Below, one piece after another: positions 1 to 6,157 of a DNA stretch of 25,792 nucleotides. Each line of letters begins with the position of its first letter. Within the stretch, counting starts at the first letter, position 1. This DNA is from Clostridiales bacterium (GTDB lineage Bacteria > Bacillota > Clostridia > Oscillospirales > Oscillospiraceae): positions 1-25,792 of the forward strand of contig SFHJ01000025.1 of the NCBI GenBank assembly GCA_004555655.1. Reading direction: 5' to 3'. A program made the translations under genes and the position numbers. The notes beneath the pieces were generated by a model, which was not told the origin of the DNA, made no database searches, and was given only the letters and a program-made list of their open reading frames with translations.

Positions 1-30
1 AATATTGTGAGTGTCCACCATTATTGATTT
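1..30. repeat. Left arm of a 30-bp perfect inverted repeat at the window edge
   Basis: Bases 1-30 are the exact reverse complement of bases 150-179, with no mismatch. The match stops at base 31 and runs right up to the window edge, so it may be longer outside. The right arm lies inside the DMP19-like coding sequence. A 30-base match placed exactly at a sequence end is typical of a fold-back or chimeric read at a contig end; a real inversion junction is the alternative. Confidence 0.93.
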
Positions 31-415
31 TTTTAAGAAAAAGAAAACTGAATTAACGGAAGAACAACTGAAATGGAATAAAATGTGGGAACTGTGGTCA
101 GAAGCGCACGCAGATTCGCCATATGCAGAACTGATGACATATCAAAGTGAAATCAATAATGGTGGACACTCACAATATTTCACCAATGTTGAAAATACAA
201 GTGACTTACACAAAGAGATGTTGTCTTTGGAAACTATTTTGCCGTCAAAACTCAGGGAGACGCTTGAAAAAGCGTATAAGGCATATTTGACATTAGGCGA
301 AAAGGATGATGAAAAAGCGGAAGAGATTTTAGAGCAGTGTGACGATTTGTTTTATGAAAATGAAGAGGAAATCAATCACATATTAAAAGAGTACGCCGCT
401 AAAATCGAACTGTAA
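11..415 (+). CDS. DMP19/DUF4375-like protein, 5' end doubtful
   Basis: The product is a small, acidic, mostly helical protein with the motif NNGGHSQYF (about residues 50-58), the hallmark I associate with the DMP19/DUF4375 family. Members are cytosolic and of poorly defined function; DMP19 itself was described as a DNA mimic. The 134-residue length is in the family range. The start is uncertain: an in-frame TGA sits at 8-10, the only early start is GTG at 11 with no ribosome binding site, and bases 1-30 are an inverted copy of 150-179. The true N-terminus was probably something like a short Met-containing stretch before IIDFFKKKK. The gene is visibly AT-rich compared with the GC-rich genes that follow, which hints at a separate origin. 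The family call is from motif memory and not checked. Confidence 0.7.
   Translation: MSTIIDFFKKKKTELTEEQLKWNKMWELWSEAHADSPYAELMTYQSEINNGGHSQYFTNVENTSDLHKEMLSLETILPSKLRETLEKAYKAYLTLGEKDDEKAEEILEQCDDLFYENEEEINHILKEYAAKIEL
150..179. repeat. Right arm of the 30-bp inverted repeat
   Basis: This arm encodes the conserved core of the DMP19-like protein (residues EINNGGHSQYF and neighbours), so it is probably the original copy. The copy at bases 1-30, where the same bases run backwards into the start of the gene, is probably the secondary one. Confidence 0.93.
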
Positions 416-429
416 TCATCTAACGGATG

Positions 430-672
430 AATTCCAACTTGTTGGATTGTTGCCAAACCCTTCAGGAACTAGAAGGCGCACTTCTATACTCTCCTGTCGG
501 AAGTATCGTGCGTCCTGGGTCGCTTCATTCGACCTCAGCAGAAAGAAGCTGCATGACCGGGACTGTTTCCGTCACTTTGTTCCGGCAAGATGGTTACACC
601 CTCCCTTGCGCTGCTAAAGCGGCTATCCTCTTAAAGCAAAAAGCGTGACCACCAAAAAAGTCACGCCTTTTG
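430..672 (+). ncRNA. Candidate structured non-coding RNA (chain of hairpins plus terminator)
   Basis: This gene-free stretch folds by eye into consecutive helices: 459-463/472-476, 475-481/508-515 enclosing 486-490/502-506, 516-522/530-537, 538-541/549-552, 557-563/579-585, 586-589/605-608 and 610-614/619-623, then a terminator hairpin at 643-666. The first two helices (459-476 and 475-515) share bases and are alternatives. Two helices (557-563/579-585 and 610-614/619-623) contain G-T pairs that are G-U wobbles in a + strand transcript but would be A-C mismatches on the minus strand, so the RNA should be read from the + strand. The size (about 200 nt) and multi-helix form bring the Firmicutes raiA RNA family to mind, but I cannot confirm a family. 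A 73-codon open frame at 427-648 has no ribosome binding site or recognisable domain. Confidence 0.5.
643..672. terminator. Bidirectional intrinsic terminator between the RNA candidate and azlD
   Basis: A perfect 7-bp stem pairs GCGTGAC at 643-649 with GTCACGC at 660-666, around a 10-base A-rich loop. On the minus strand the stem is followed by TTTTTGCTTT, a fair U-tract for ending the azlC-azlD transcript. On the plus strand it is followed by CTTTTGCATATTTT, which would end the RNA candidate. Confidence 0.75.
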
Positions 673-723
673 CATATTTTACTGTTTTACGACCACCCGG
701 CTAAGATGCTGCAGGGGCGATTT

Positions 724-1050
724 TTAAAACACAAACTGCACCAGCGCCATGTAGCACAGTGTCCCTGCCACCATGGACAGAAGCGTGTTTTTCTTCCAGA
801 TGTGAAGCCCCGCCACCAGTGCAATGGAGATGGCCTCCGGGATGCCGTGCGAGCCGCTTACGACCGACACGTCCTTCAGGCAATACACGACCAGCATGCC
901 CATCACGGCATACGGCAGCACCTGGCCAAAATAGAGCACTGCTTTCGGCGTTTTTTTCCGGAACACCGCAAACGGCAAAAACCGCAGCCCCATTGTCACG
1001 ACTGCCATGACCGCAACCAGAATCAGGGACTGTTTCCAATCAAGCATCAT
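724..1050 (-). CDS. azlD: AzlD-family branched-chain amino acid export subunit
   Basis: This is the small partner of the AzlC/AzlD branched-chain amino acid exporter (LIV-E type), an integral membrane protein of about 108 residues. The sequence after the chosen start MMLDWKQ is almost entirely hydrophobic, with about four membrane segments and the family-like stretch FLPFAVFRKKTPKAV early on. The open frame extends 18 residues upstream, but ATG at 1050 (or 1047) gives the usual AzlD length and overlaps the end of azlC by 11 bases, so the two are probably translationally coupled. It is the last gene before the terminator at 643-672. The substrate is assigned by family only; some homologues may carry other amino acids. 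Confidence 0.9.
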   Translation of the reverse strand: MMLDWKQSLILVAVMAVVTMGLRFLPFAVFRKKTPKAVLYFGQVLPYAVMGMLVVYCLKDVSVVSGSHGIPEAISIALVAGLHIWKKNTLLSMVAGTLCYMALVQFVF

Positions 1051-1738
1051 GTACCATATCCTCCAGCCAGCGGCGCTCCAGGAACAGTGCAAGCGTGATG
1101 GCAATCATCGACGGAATCAGAAATCCGGTCGGCCCCAGCACAACAAGGCATACCGCCGTGATGACCACGCCCGTCACAGCAGGCAGATGCTGCTTTGTCT
1201 TTTGCCACTGCTCGACAAAGATGACCACGAACAGCGCCGTCATGGAAAACTCGATACCCGCAGAATTAAAGTGAAATGCGCCGCCAAGCACGTCGCCAAG
1301 CACGCTTCCAAAGATCCAGTAGCAGTGCGTCATTGCGCACAGAGAAAGCCGGAACCAGCGTTCGCTCACACCCTCAGGCAGCTCTGGCGAGCATATGATC
1401 GAGTAGTTTTCATCCGTCAGCGCCGCAATGAGATACGGCTTCTCGGGCCCTGCGTCGCGGTAGCGCTCGAGCATCGACACGCCGTAGAACAGATACCGGA
1501 TATTGACCATCAGCGCCATGATGGCCGTAGCCACGACGGATGCGCCCGTAGCCAGCAGATCGACCGCCACATACTGCATGGAGCCCGAGAACATCGTAAT
1601 GCTCATCAGCACAGCCCACCACCATTCGTAGCCCGCCTGCCGCAGCAGAACGCCGAAGCCCATGCCCAGCACCGTATACCCCGCCAGCACCGGCAGCGAC
1701 TGCCGGAAGGCATAGCGGAGCGTCTTATGAAGATTCAT
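1040..1738 (-). CDS. azlC: AzlC-family branched-chain amino acid exporter
   Basis: This is the larger subunit of the AzlC/AzlD exporter, in the inner membrane, predicted to expel branched-chain amino acids or toxic analogues. After the start MNLHKTLRYAFRQSLPVLAG comes the typical AzlC opening, with GYTVLGMGFGVLL at about 20-32. A run of hydrophobic helices follows, with the conserved motif SMQYVAVDLL. The length of 232 residues is normal. ATG at 1738 is chosen over the longer open frame because AGGTGAG lies about 8 bases upstream and the earlier residues look like untranslated leader. The gene has its own sigma-A promoter at 1793-1821. It overlaps azlD, and the pair form a two-gene operon. 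Confidence 0.93.
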   Translation of the reverse strand: MNLHKTLRYAFRQSLPVLAGYTVLGMGFGVLLRQAGYEWWWAVLMSITMFSGSMQYVAVDLLATGASVVATAIMALMVNIRYLFYGVSMLERYRDAGPEKPYLIAALTDENYSIICSPELPEGVSERWFRLSLCAMTHCYWIFGSVLGDVLGGAFHFNSAGIEFSMTALFVVIFVEQWQKTKQHLPAVTGVVITAVCLVVLGPTGFLIPSMIAITLALFLERRWLEDMVHDA

Positions 1739-1792
1739 GCGTTTCTCACCTGTATTTTTCCGGCGGCACGCGCCGCCCGTTTCCAAATCAAT

Positions 1793-1821
1793 ACTATACG
1801 CACTTTTCCCGCCCGTGTCAA
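1793..1821 (-). promoter_or_regulatory. Sigma-A promoter for azlC-azlD
   Basis: On the minus strand, TTGACA (1816-1821) is followed by a 17-base spacer and TATAGT (1793-1798). This is a near-consensus sigma-A promoter. The leader between it and azlC contains a short GGCGGC/GCCGCC hairpin (about 1761-1776) with no U-tract. Confidence 0.88.
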
Positions 1822-1842
1822 ACACTTTTCTACAGCAAAGCG

Positions 1843-1878
1843 CAAAAATCACCGGAAGCCCCCATTGGGAACTCCCGG
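1843..1878 (-). terminator. Intrinsic terminator after the first degV gene
   Basis: On the minus strand CCGGGAG (1878-1872) pairs with CTTCCGG (1858-1852), with one G-U pair, followed by TGATTTTTGC. It sits just after the degV stop codon and just before the azlC promoter, cleanly separating the two units. Confidence 0.65.
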
Positions 1879-1895
1879 CGAAGAACATCTTCTGC

Positions 1896-2756
1896 TTATT
1901 TATGCACGCCCGGATAGAACAGCGCCACCGTACCGGGACCCACATGCGAGCCAGTGACCGGCTCGTACATGACTGTCATGCAACTCCCTCTGAAGCCCAG
2001 TGCGCGCAGCTTTGCCAGCAGCGTTTCAGCGCCCTGTGGATTGTCTGCATGCGCGATGCCGATATCAGCCGTCCGGTCTGCAGCCAGCTCGTCATATTTA
2101 TCCGCCAGTTTTTCCAGCGCGCGCTGCGTGCCTCTGACCTTGCCGCACTGGACAATATGGCCTGTCTCGTCGCCCATCAGAATGGGCTTGATGTTCAGCA
2201 GCGTCCCCGCCAGCGCCACAACGCCCGAGAGCCGTCCGTTGCGCTTGAGATACTCCAGATCCGCCACGGTGAAATACTGGCACATCCTGTGCCGCTCGCG
2301 CTCGATGTGCGCAACGATCTCATCAAATTCCACGCCCGCGTCCGCCATGCGCGCCGCATCGAGCACCTGCAGGCCCTCGCCGAGCGAGGCGGCGTAGGTA
2401 TCAATCGCTGCGAGCCTGCGTTCGGGATACTTTTCACGCAGCTCGTCCACAGCTATGGCCGCGGAATTTGCCGTGCCGCTGATGCCGCCGGACATGCCGA
2501 CGTACAGCACGTCGTTTCCGGCCGCAAGCGCAGGCTCAAAGCGCTCCAAAAATGCGCCGACGCTGACCATTGAGGTCTTGACCATCGCGCCGGCGAGCAT
2601 TGCGCCGTAGAATGCCTTGCCGTCAAACTCCGTGTCCGTTGGATAGTGCGCCTGCACACCGTCGACAGTATAGGAGAACGGAACAACCGTGATGTTTCTT
2701 TCCTGAGTAACGGCAAACGGCAGGTTCGCCGAAGTGTCTGTAAAGATCTGGATCAT
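1896..2756 (-). CDS. DegV family fatty-acid-binding protein (copy 1)
   Basis: DegV proteins are cytosolic fatty-acid-binding proteins; some (FakB) present fatty acids to the FakA kinase for phospholipid synthesis. This 286-residue protein has the full set of family landmarks: TDTSANLP at 6-13, the GMSGGISGT loop near residue 88, a conserved DTYAASLGEG stretch, YLKRNGRLSG near 170, and the C-terminal HVGPGTVALFY. GAGAGGG just upstream supports the ATG at 2756. It is a different subgroup from the second DegV gene at 3787, judging by the low similarity outside these motifs. The gene is preceded by a GC-rich structured leader and followed by its own terminator. No FakA homologue is visible in the window, so the FakB role is unproven. 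Confidence 0.93.
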   Translation of the reverse strand: MIQIFTDTSANLPFAVTQERNITVVPFSYTVDGVQAHYPTDTEFDGKAFYGAMLAGAMVKTSMVSVGAFLERFEPALAAGNDVLYVGMSGGISGTANSAAIAVDELREKYPERRLAAIDTYAASLGEGLQVLDAARMADAGVEFDEIVAHIERERHRMCQYFTVADLEYLKRNGRLSGVVALAGTLLNIKPILMGDETGHIVQCGKVRGTQRALEKLADKYDELAADRTADIGIAHADNPQGAETLLAKLRALGFRGSCMTVMYEPVTGSHVGPGTVALFYPGVHK

Positions 2757-2775
2757 GCTTCTGCCCTCTCATCTT

Positions 2776-2909
2776 TGCAAAAAATAACGCGCCGCGCAGA
2801 ACCCGGATGGCGGCCCGGCGGCCGCGTGCCTGCATCGCTGGCCGGCCATACAACACCGCCGCCGGAAAGAGCGGCGGGCTAACGGCATAAGGATAGCGTT
2901 CTGCGCGCC
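2776..2909 (-). promoter_or_regulatory. Structured leader / possible attenuator of degV copy 1
   Basis: A perfect 10-bp inverted repeat (2793-2802 with 2898-2907) encloses further GC-rich hairpins, including CCGCCGC/GCGGCGG at about 2857-2878 and GGCCGGCC at about 2839-2846. On the minus strand the closing arm is followed by a run ending TTATTTTTTG at about 2778-2787, only a few bases before the degV ribosome binding site. That is the layout of a terminator-type attenuator or a small structured RNA. No ligand class is recognised and the promoter upstream is weak by eye. Confidence 0.5.
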
Positions 2910-2948
2910 CAAAAGCAACCTACAATGCCGCGAGGCGTGCTCCACAAC

Positions 2949-2986
2949 TGCAAAAAGAGAAGTAGAGCCCAAATGAAGGGCTCTAC
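2949..2986 (-). terminator. Intrinsic terminator after the XRE regulator gene
   Basis: A perfect 9-bp stem pairs GTAGAGCCC at 2962-2970 with GGGCTCTAC at 2978-2986. On the minus strand it is followed by TTCTCTTTTTGC. It lies 13 bases past the regulator's stop codon. Confidence 0.85.
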
Positions 2987-2999
2987 AAACAGTAGAATT

Positions 3000-3596
3000 T
3001 CAATTATTCCGGCCTTTTTTGATTCTGGACGAGAGAAAAACGACCAGCTCCGCCGGAATCGCCAACAAGAACAGCTGCCACCAGTTTCGCCTGAGCAGCG
3101 TCAGATAAACCACCGCGATCAGACTGAGCACCAGCGCCGCAATGATCCAGTAGTTGTACCGCCCTGCCTCCCATACCGAGTGCAGCACCAGGAGCGTGAT
3201 GAGCGACACGGGCACGGCGTACACAAAGATCAGCCAGACCAGATGCCCCATCAGCCAGCAGACGATGAACGCCAGCAGCGCAATCGTCCAGATGCCGACG
3301 ATGGCAATGGTCGTGATTACGCGGCTGCTTGCAGTGCGCGCCGGATTCACCTCCGGCCCCGGCGCGATTGCATCGTTTTGTCCGTCGTGCACTGACAACA
3401 GATAGTCCACGCTCACGCCGAAGATCTCCCCCATGCGCTTGAGCACATACGCGTCAGGGATAGACTCGCCGCGCTCCCACTTGGAGATCGATTTGTCCGA
3501 ATAGTTCAGCTGCTCAGCAAGCTCCAGCTGTGTCATGCCCGCCTGCGTCCGCAGCGCAATGATATTTGCCGCAGTGATGCGCTTCAGTTCGTCCAC
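3000..3596 (-). CDS. XRE-family transcription regulator with C-terminal membrane domain
   Basis: Residues 1-70 form a Cro/CI-type helix-turn-helix: NIIALRTQAGMTQLELAEQL, then SDKSISKWERGESIPD, then the usual GVSVDYLL ending. After a short linker, residues about 92-192 form roughly four hydrophobic segments ending in a basic tail (SRIKKGRNN). It is thus a membrane-tethered DNA-binding protein, a plan common in Firmicutes whose input signal is usually unknown. The start is GTG at 3596 with GGAAGG nearby, a short leader after a near-consensus promoter. It is transcribed divergently from the second degV gene and lies upstream of the first, so it may control one or both; that is only a neighbour-based guess. 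Confidence 0.9.
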   Translation of the reverse strand: MDELKRITAANIIALRTQAGMTQLELAEQLNYSDKSISKWERGESIPDAYVLKRMGEIFGVSVDYLLSVHDGQNDAIAPGPEVNPARTASSRVITTIAIVGIWTIALLAFIVCWLMGHLVWLIFVYAVPVSLITLLVLHSVWEAGRYNYWIIAALVLSLIAVVYLTLLRRNWWQLFLLAIPAELVVFLSSRIKKGRNN

Positions 3597-3625
3597 GACG
3601 CACCGCCTTCCGTTGGAATGGACTT

Positions 3626-3654
3626 ACTATAACACATTTGCAGCTTTTTTTCAA
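3626..3654 (-). promoter_or_regulatory. Sigma-A promoter for the XRE regulator
   Basis: On the minus strand, TTGAAA (3649-3654), a 17-base spacer and TATAGT (3626-3631) make a strong sigma-A promoter. Transcription would begin about 25 bases before the GTG start. The rest of the 190-base divergent region should hold the second degV promoter; there I see only a lone TATACT at 3727-3732 with a poor -35. Confidence 0.85.
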
Positions 3655-3786
3655 CTTGCTTCCGCGTATCCCCGCAAATCCAGAAAAAATTTACAGTTGG
3701 TTCACGCTTTTTTCGCCGCAGTGGCGTATACTCTTGGTTATCAGTGCATACCAAAATGCAGCCGGTCTTCCGGCAGGAGGTTTTCT

Positions 3787-4635
3787 ATGGCAATCAAACT
3801 CATCATCGATTCCGCATCCGATATTCCCGTTTCCTACGCGAAAGAGCACGGCATGACGTATCTCCCCCTTCCCGTGACCATCGGCGAGAAACAATATCTG
3901 TCCGGCGTGGATATCACACCGCAGGCGTTCTACGAGATTCTGATCGAGTCCGACTGCCTGCCTGTTACGAGCCAGGTCTCCCCCTTCGCCTTTGAGCAGG
4001 CGTTCCGCACCGCAATCGAGCAGGGCGACACCCCCGTGGCCATCACGCTCTCGTCCAAGCTCTCGGGCACTTACCAGAGCGCCTGCATCGCTGCGGCAAA
4101 TTTCGGTGGCCAGGCCTTTGTCGTCGACAGTATGAACGTCTCGTTGGGCCAGGCGATCCTTGTTTACTATGCCGAGCGGCTCATTGCACAGGGCATTTCC
4201 GCGCCCGCGCTTGTTTCCGAGCTTGACCGTGCCAAGCAGAAGATCAAGGTTGTCGCGCTGCTCGATACGCTGGAATACCTCAAGAAGGGCGGGCGCATCT
4301 CGGCAGCCACGGCGGTCGTAGGCGGAATTTTATCGATCAAGCCCGTTGTTTCCGTCGTAAACGGCGAGGTGCAGCTGATCGGCAAGGCACGCGGCTCCAA
4401 GCAGGGCAACAACCTGCTGAACGAGATGGTCGCAAACAGCCACGGCGTTGATTTCTCCATGCCGCTTACACTCGCATTCTCCGGTCTGAGCGACGCACTG
4501 CTGCAGAAGTACATCGCTGACTCCCATCAGCTCTGGGAGGGACGCGTTTCGAATCTTCCGGTGCTCACCATCGGCGCGACCATCGGCACGCACGCCGGGC
4601 CCGGCGCCATTGGTGTGGCGTTCTTTGAGCAGTAA
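3787..4635 (+). CDS. DegV family fatty-acid-binding protein (copy 2)
   Basis: The 282-residue protein is a second, distinct member of the DegV fatty-acid-binding family. Landmarks include IDSASDIP near the start, the fatty-acid-site loop TLSSKLSGTYQSA near residue 97, DSMNVSLGQ near 116, YLKKGGRISAAT near 165 and the C-terminal THAGPGAIGVAFF. The open frame runs back to 3535, but ATG at 3787 follows a perfect AGGAGG with a 7-base gap and matches the family start MAIKLIIDS, so that start is used. Only 20 bases separate it from the downstream HAD gene, indicating a two-gene operon. It is divergent from the XRE regulator. Whether it feeds a FakA kinase cannot be told from here. Confidence 0.94.
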   Translation: MAIKLIIDSASDIPVSYAKEHGMTYLPLPVTIGEKQYLSGVDITPQAFYEILIESDCLPVTSQVSPFAFEQAFRTAIEQGDTPVAITLSSKLSGTYQSACIAAANFGGQAFVVDSMNVSLGQAILVYYAERLIAQGISAPALVSELDRAKQKIKVVALLDTLEYLKKGGRISAATAVVGGILSIKPVVSVVNGEVQLIGKARGSKQGNNLLNEMVANSHGVDFSMPLTLAFSGLSDALLQKYIADSHQLWEGRVSNLPVLTIGATIGTHAGPGAIGVAFFEQ

Positions 4636-4655
4636 CACGAGGGGAACCGCTTTTC

Positions 4656-5366
4656 ATGCTGAAAACCGTATTATTTGATTTGGACGGGACGCTGCTGCCG
4701 ATGGACAACGACGTCTTTACCAGGACCTATTTTTCCCATCTCACCAAAGCGGTTGCGCCGCTGGGATACGAGCCGAAGCAGCTTATCGACGGCATCTGGG
4801 CCGGCACGGCAGCGATGGTCCACAACGACGGCAGCTGCACAAACGCGACTGCCTTCTGGCGCAAATTCTCCGCCATTTTCGGCGAGCGCGTGTATGATGA
4901 CGAGCCCGTATTTGACACGTTCTACCGTACTGAGTTTCAGAACGCGAAGTCTGTCTGCGGCTTCGCGCCCGAGAGCAAGCAGCTCGTCGACTGGCTCAAA
5001 GGCCGCGGCGTATGTCTCGCGCTTGCCACCAACCCCATCTTTCCCGCCGTTGCCACGCAGAGCCGCATCCGCTGGGCGGGGCTCGAGCCGGGGGATTTTG
5101 CGCTCTATACCACCTACGAGAACATTGGGTACTGCAAGCCGAACCTCAAATATTACGCCGAAATTGTGGCGCGGCTGGGCTGCCGCGCGGAGGAGTGCCT
5201 CATGGTCGGCAACGATGTTGACGAGGACATGGTCGCGCGTGAGCTTGGCATGCAGGTGTTTTTACTCACCGACTGTCTGCTGAACCGCCACCATAAGGAC
5301 GTCAGCGCATATCCCAACGGCGGCTTCAGTGCACTTCGCACCTACCTCACGCAGCAGTTGGCATAA
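4656..5366 (+). CDS. HAD-superfamily hydrolase
   Basis: This is a haloacid-dehalogenase-type phosphatase, probably acting on a small phosphorylated metabolite in the cytosol. All four motifs are visible in 236 residues: motif I FDLDGTLL with the nucleophile Asp8 and Asp10, motif II around Thr125 (LALATN), motif III Lys161 (CKPN), and motif IV VGNDVDEDM with acidic residues at 187-191. The cap region between about 15 and 100 is helical, as in class C1 HADs. GAGGGGA upstream supports the ATG. It is co-transcribed with the DegV gene and ends at a strong terminator. The substrate is unknown; a link to lipid metabolism is only suggested by the neighbour. Confidence 0.92.
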   Translation: MLKTVLFDLDGTLLPMDNDVFTRTYFSHLTKAVAPLGYEPKQLIDGIWAGTAAMVHNDGSCTNATAFWRKFSAIFGERVYDDEPVFDTFYRTEFQNAKSVCGFAPESKQLVDWLKGRGVCLALATNPIFPAVATQSRIRWAGLEPGDFALYTTYENIGYCKPNLKYYAEIVARLGCRAEECLMVGNDVDEDMVARELGMQVFLLTDCLLNRHHKDVSAYPNGGFSALRTYLTQQLA

Positions 5367-5372
5367 GCATGC

Positions 5373-5402
5373 AAAACCCGTCAGGCACGCCTGACGGGTT
5401 TT
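5373..5402. terminator. Perfect bidirectional intrinsic terminator
   Basis: A 13-bp perfect stem (5373-5385 with 5390-5402) has a 4-base loop. It begins AAAACCCG and ends CGGGTTTT, so it works in both directions. It ends the degV-HAD operon on the plus strand and the roughly 20-kb minus-strand gene run on the other. Confidence 0.95.
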
Positions 5403-5405
5403 CTC

Positions 5406-6113
5406 TCAGTTATGCAGCCCCAGATAGTAGGCCTTCTTCAGTTCTTTCTCCTGCTCATACGCCTTTTGGATCTCTTTGACGAGCGAATCGTCCCTGCCCA
5501 TCTTCGCAAGCAGCGCGCCGATTTTCTGTTCTATCTGCTTCATCGCCGCGTCACATTCGTCCTCCTTGGCCAGCGCCTGTTTCATGCGCTCCATGCCGAT
5601 GGAATACTTTGCCTCAGGCGTCTGCTGCTCTTTCGGCAGCGCGTTATACGCGTCGATGGCCTCGTTGTACTTTGCCTCCAGCCATGCGGTATACTCGTCC
5701 TTCATCACGTAGATTTCCGCCAGATATTCTGAAAGCAGCTTCTGGTCGGGGTCAACCGGCCCGGACTGTTCCGCCGCTTCTGCCGCGCTCTGCCCGTCCT
5801 GCGCCGTTTGCTCCTCACCGGGCGTCTGTTTTGAAATCAAACGCAGAATCAGCTCTTCGCGGCTCAGCTCGCCAGCACGCAGTGCCGTGCGTTCTTCCTG
5901 CGTCATGTCGCGGACAGTGACGCCCTCCAAATCCTCGGTTGCGTCTTCAATCGCCTGATACGTGCCCGCCATCATCACGGCCAGATCTTCTCTGGAATGG
6001 GTAAACGACGTTTTAACCGCCTTGATGTTGTCCCACTGCCATATGACCACTGCACCAATGGCAGTGACCAGCAGCGCCAGAACAATCAAAACGACCTTTG
6101 TTGCTTTTTTCAT
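5406..6113 (-). CDS. Single-pass membrane protein of unknown function at the end of the polysaccharide module
   Basis: I do not recognise a named family. The 235-residue protein starts with a lysine-rich MKKATK followed by one hydrophobic segment (about 8-26), then a long hydrophilic, Glu/Lys/Gln-rich and probably helical outside portion. A low-complexity Gln/Ala/Glu/Pro stretch lies near 100-122, and helices likely to form coiled coils cover about 128-230. An AGTGAGG sequence lies 8-10 bases before the ATG. It is the last gene of the minus-strand run, 44 bases after the CapD-like gene, and ends at the shared terminator. The context suggests a role at the cell envelope in capsule or exopolysaccharide assembly, which is inference only. 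Confidence 0.75.
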   Translation of the reverse strand: MKKATKVVLIVLALLVTAIGAVVIWQWDNIKAVKTSFTHSREDLAVMMAGTYQAIEDATEDLEGVTVRDMTQEERTALRAGELSREELILRLISKQTPGEEQTAQDGQSAAEAAEQSGPVDPDQKLLSEYLAEIYVMKDEYTAWLEAKYNEAIDAYNALPKEQQTPEAKYSIGMERMKQALAKEDECDAAMKQIEQKIGALLAKMGRDDSLVKEIQKAYEQEKELKKAYYLGLHN

Positions 6114-6157
6114 GCTATTTGCCTCACTTGCATCTCACAGCGCGCCTGCGCGCGGCA

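Noticed and set aside
427..648. 73-codon open frame in the leader region after the DMP19-like gene
   Set aside because: No ribosome binding site or recognisable domain; the DNA is dominated by RNA helices, which explains the sequence better.
430..680. Group II intron or known riboswitch (cobalamin, TPP) in the gene-free stretch
   Set aside because: No domain V-like hairpin, intron-encoded protein, or riboswitch core sequence was found on either strand.
1007..1957. Long plus-strand open frames opposite azlC and degV (His/Arg-rich proteins)
   Set aside because: They are antisense shadows of clear minus-strand genes in GC-rich DNA; composition is unnatural and no motifs are seen. The same holds for the long plus-strand frames opposite the kinase, ABC, radical SAM, GH20 and SLH genes.
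3701..3732. Promoter for degV copy 2 around TATACT at 3727-3732
   Set aside because: Good -10 but no acceptable -35 at 16-19 bases; a promoter surely exists in this region but I cannot place it.
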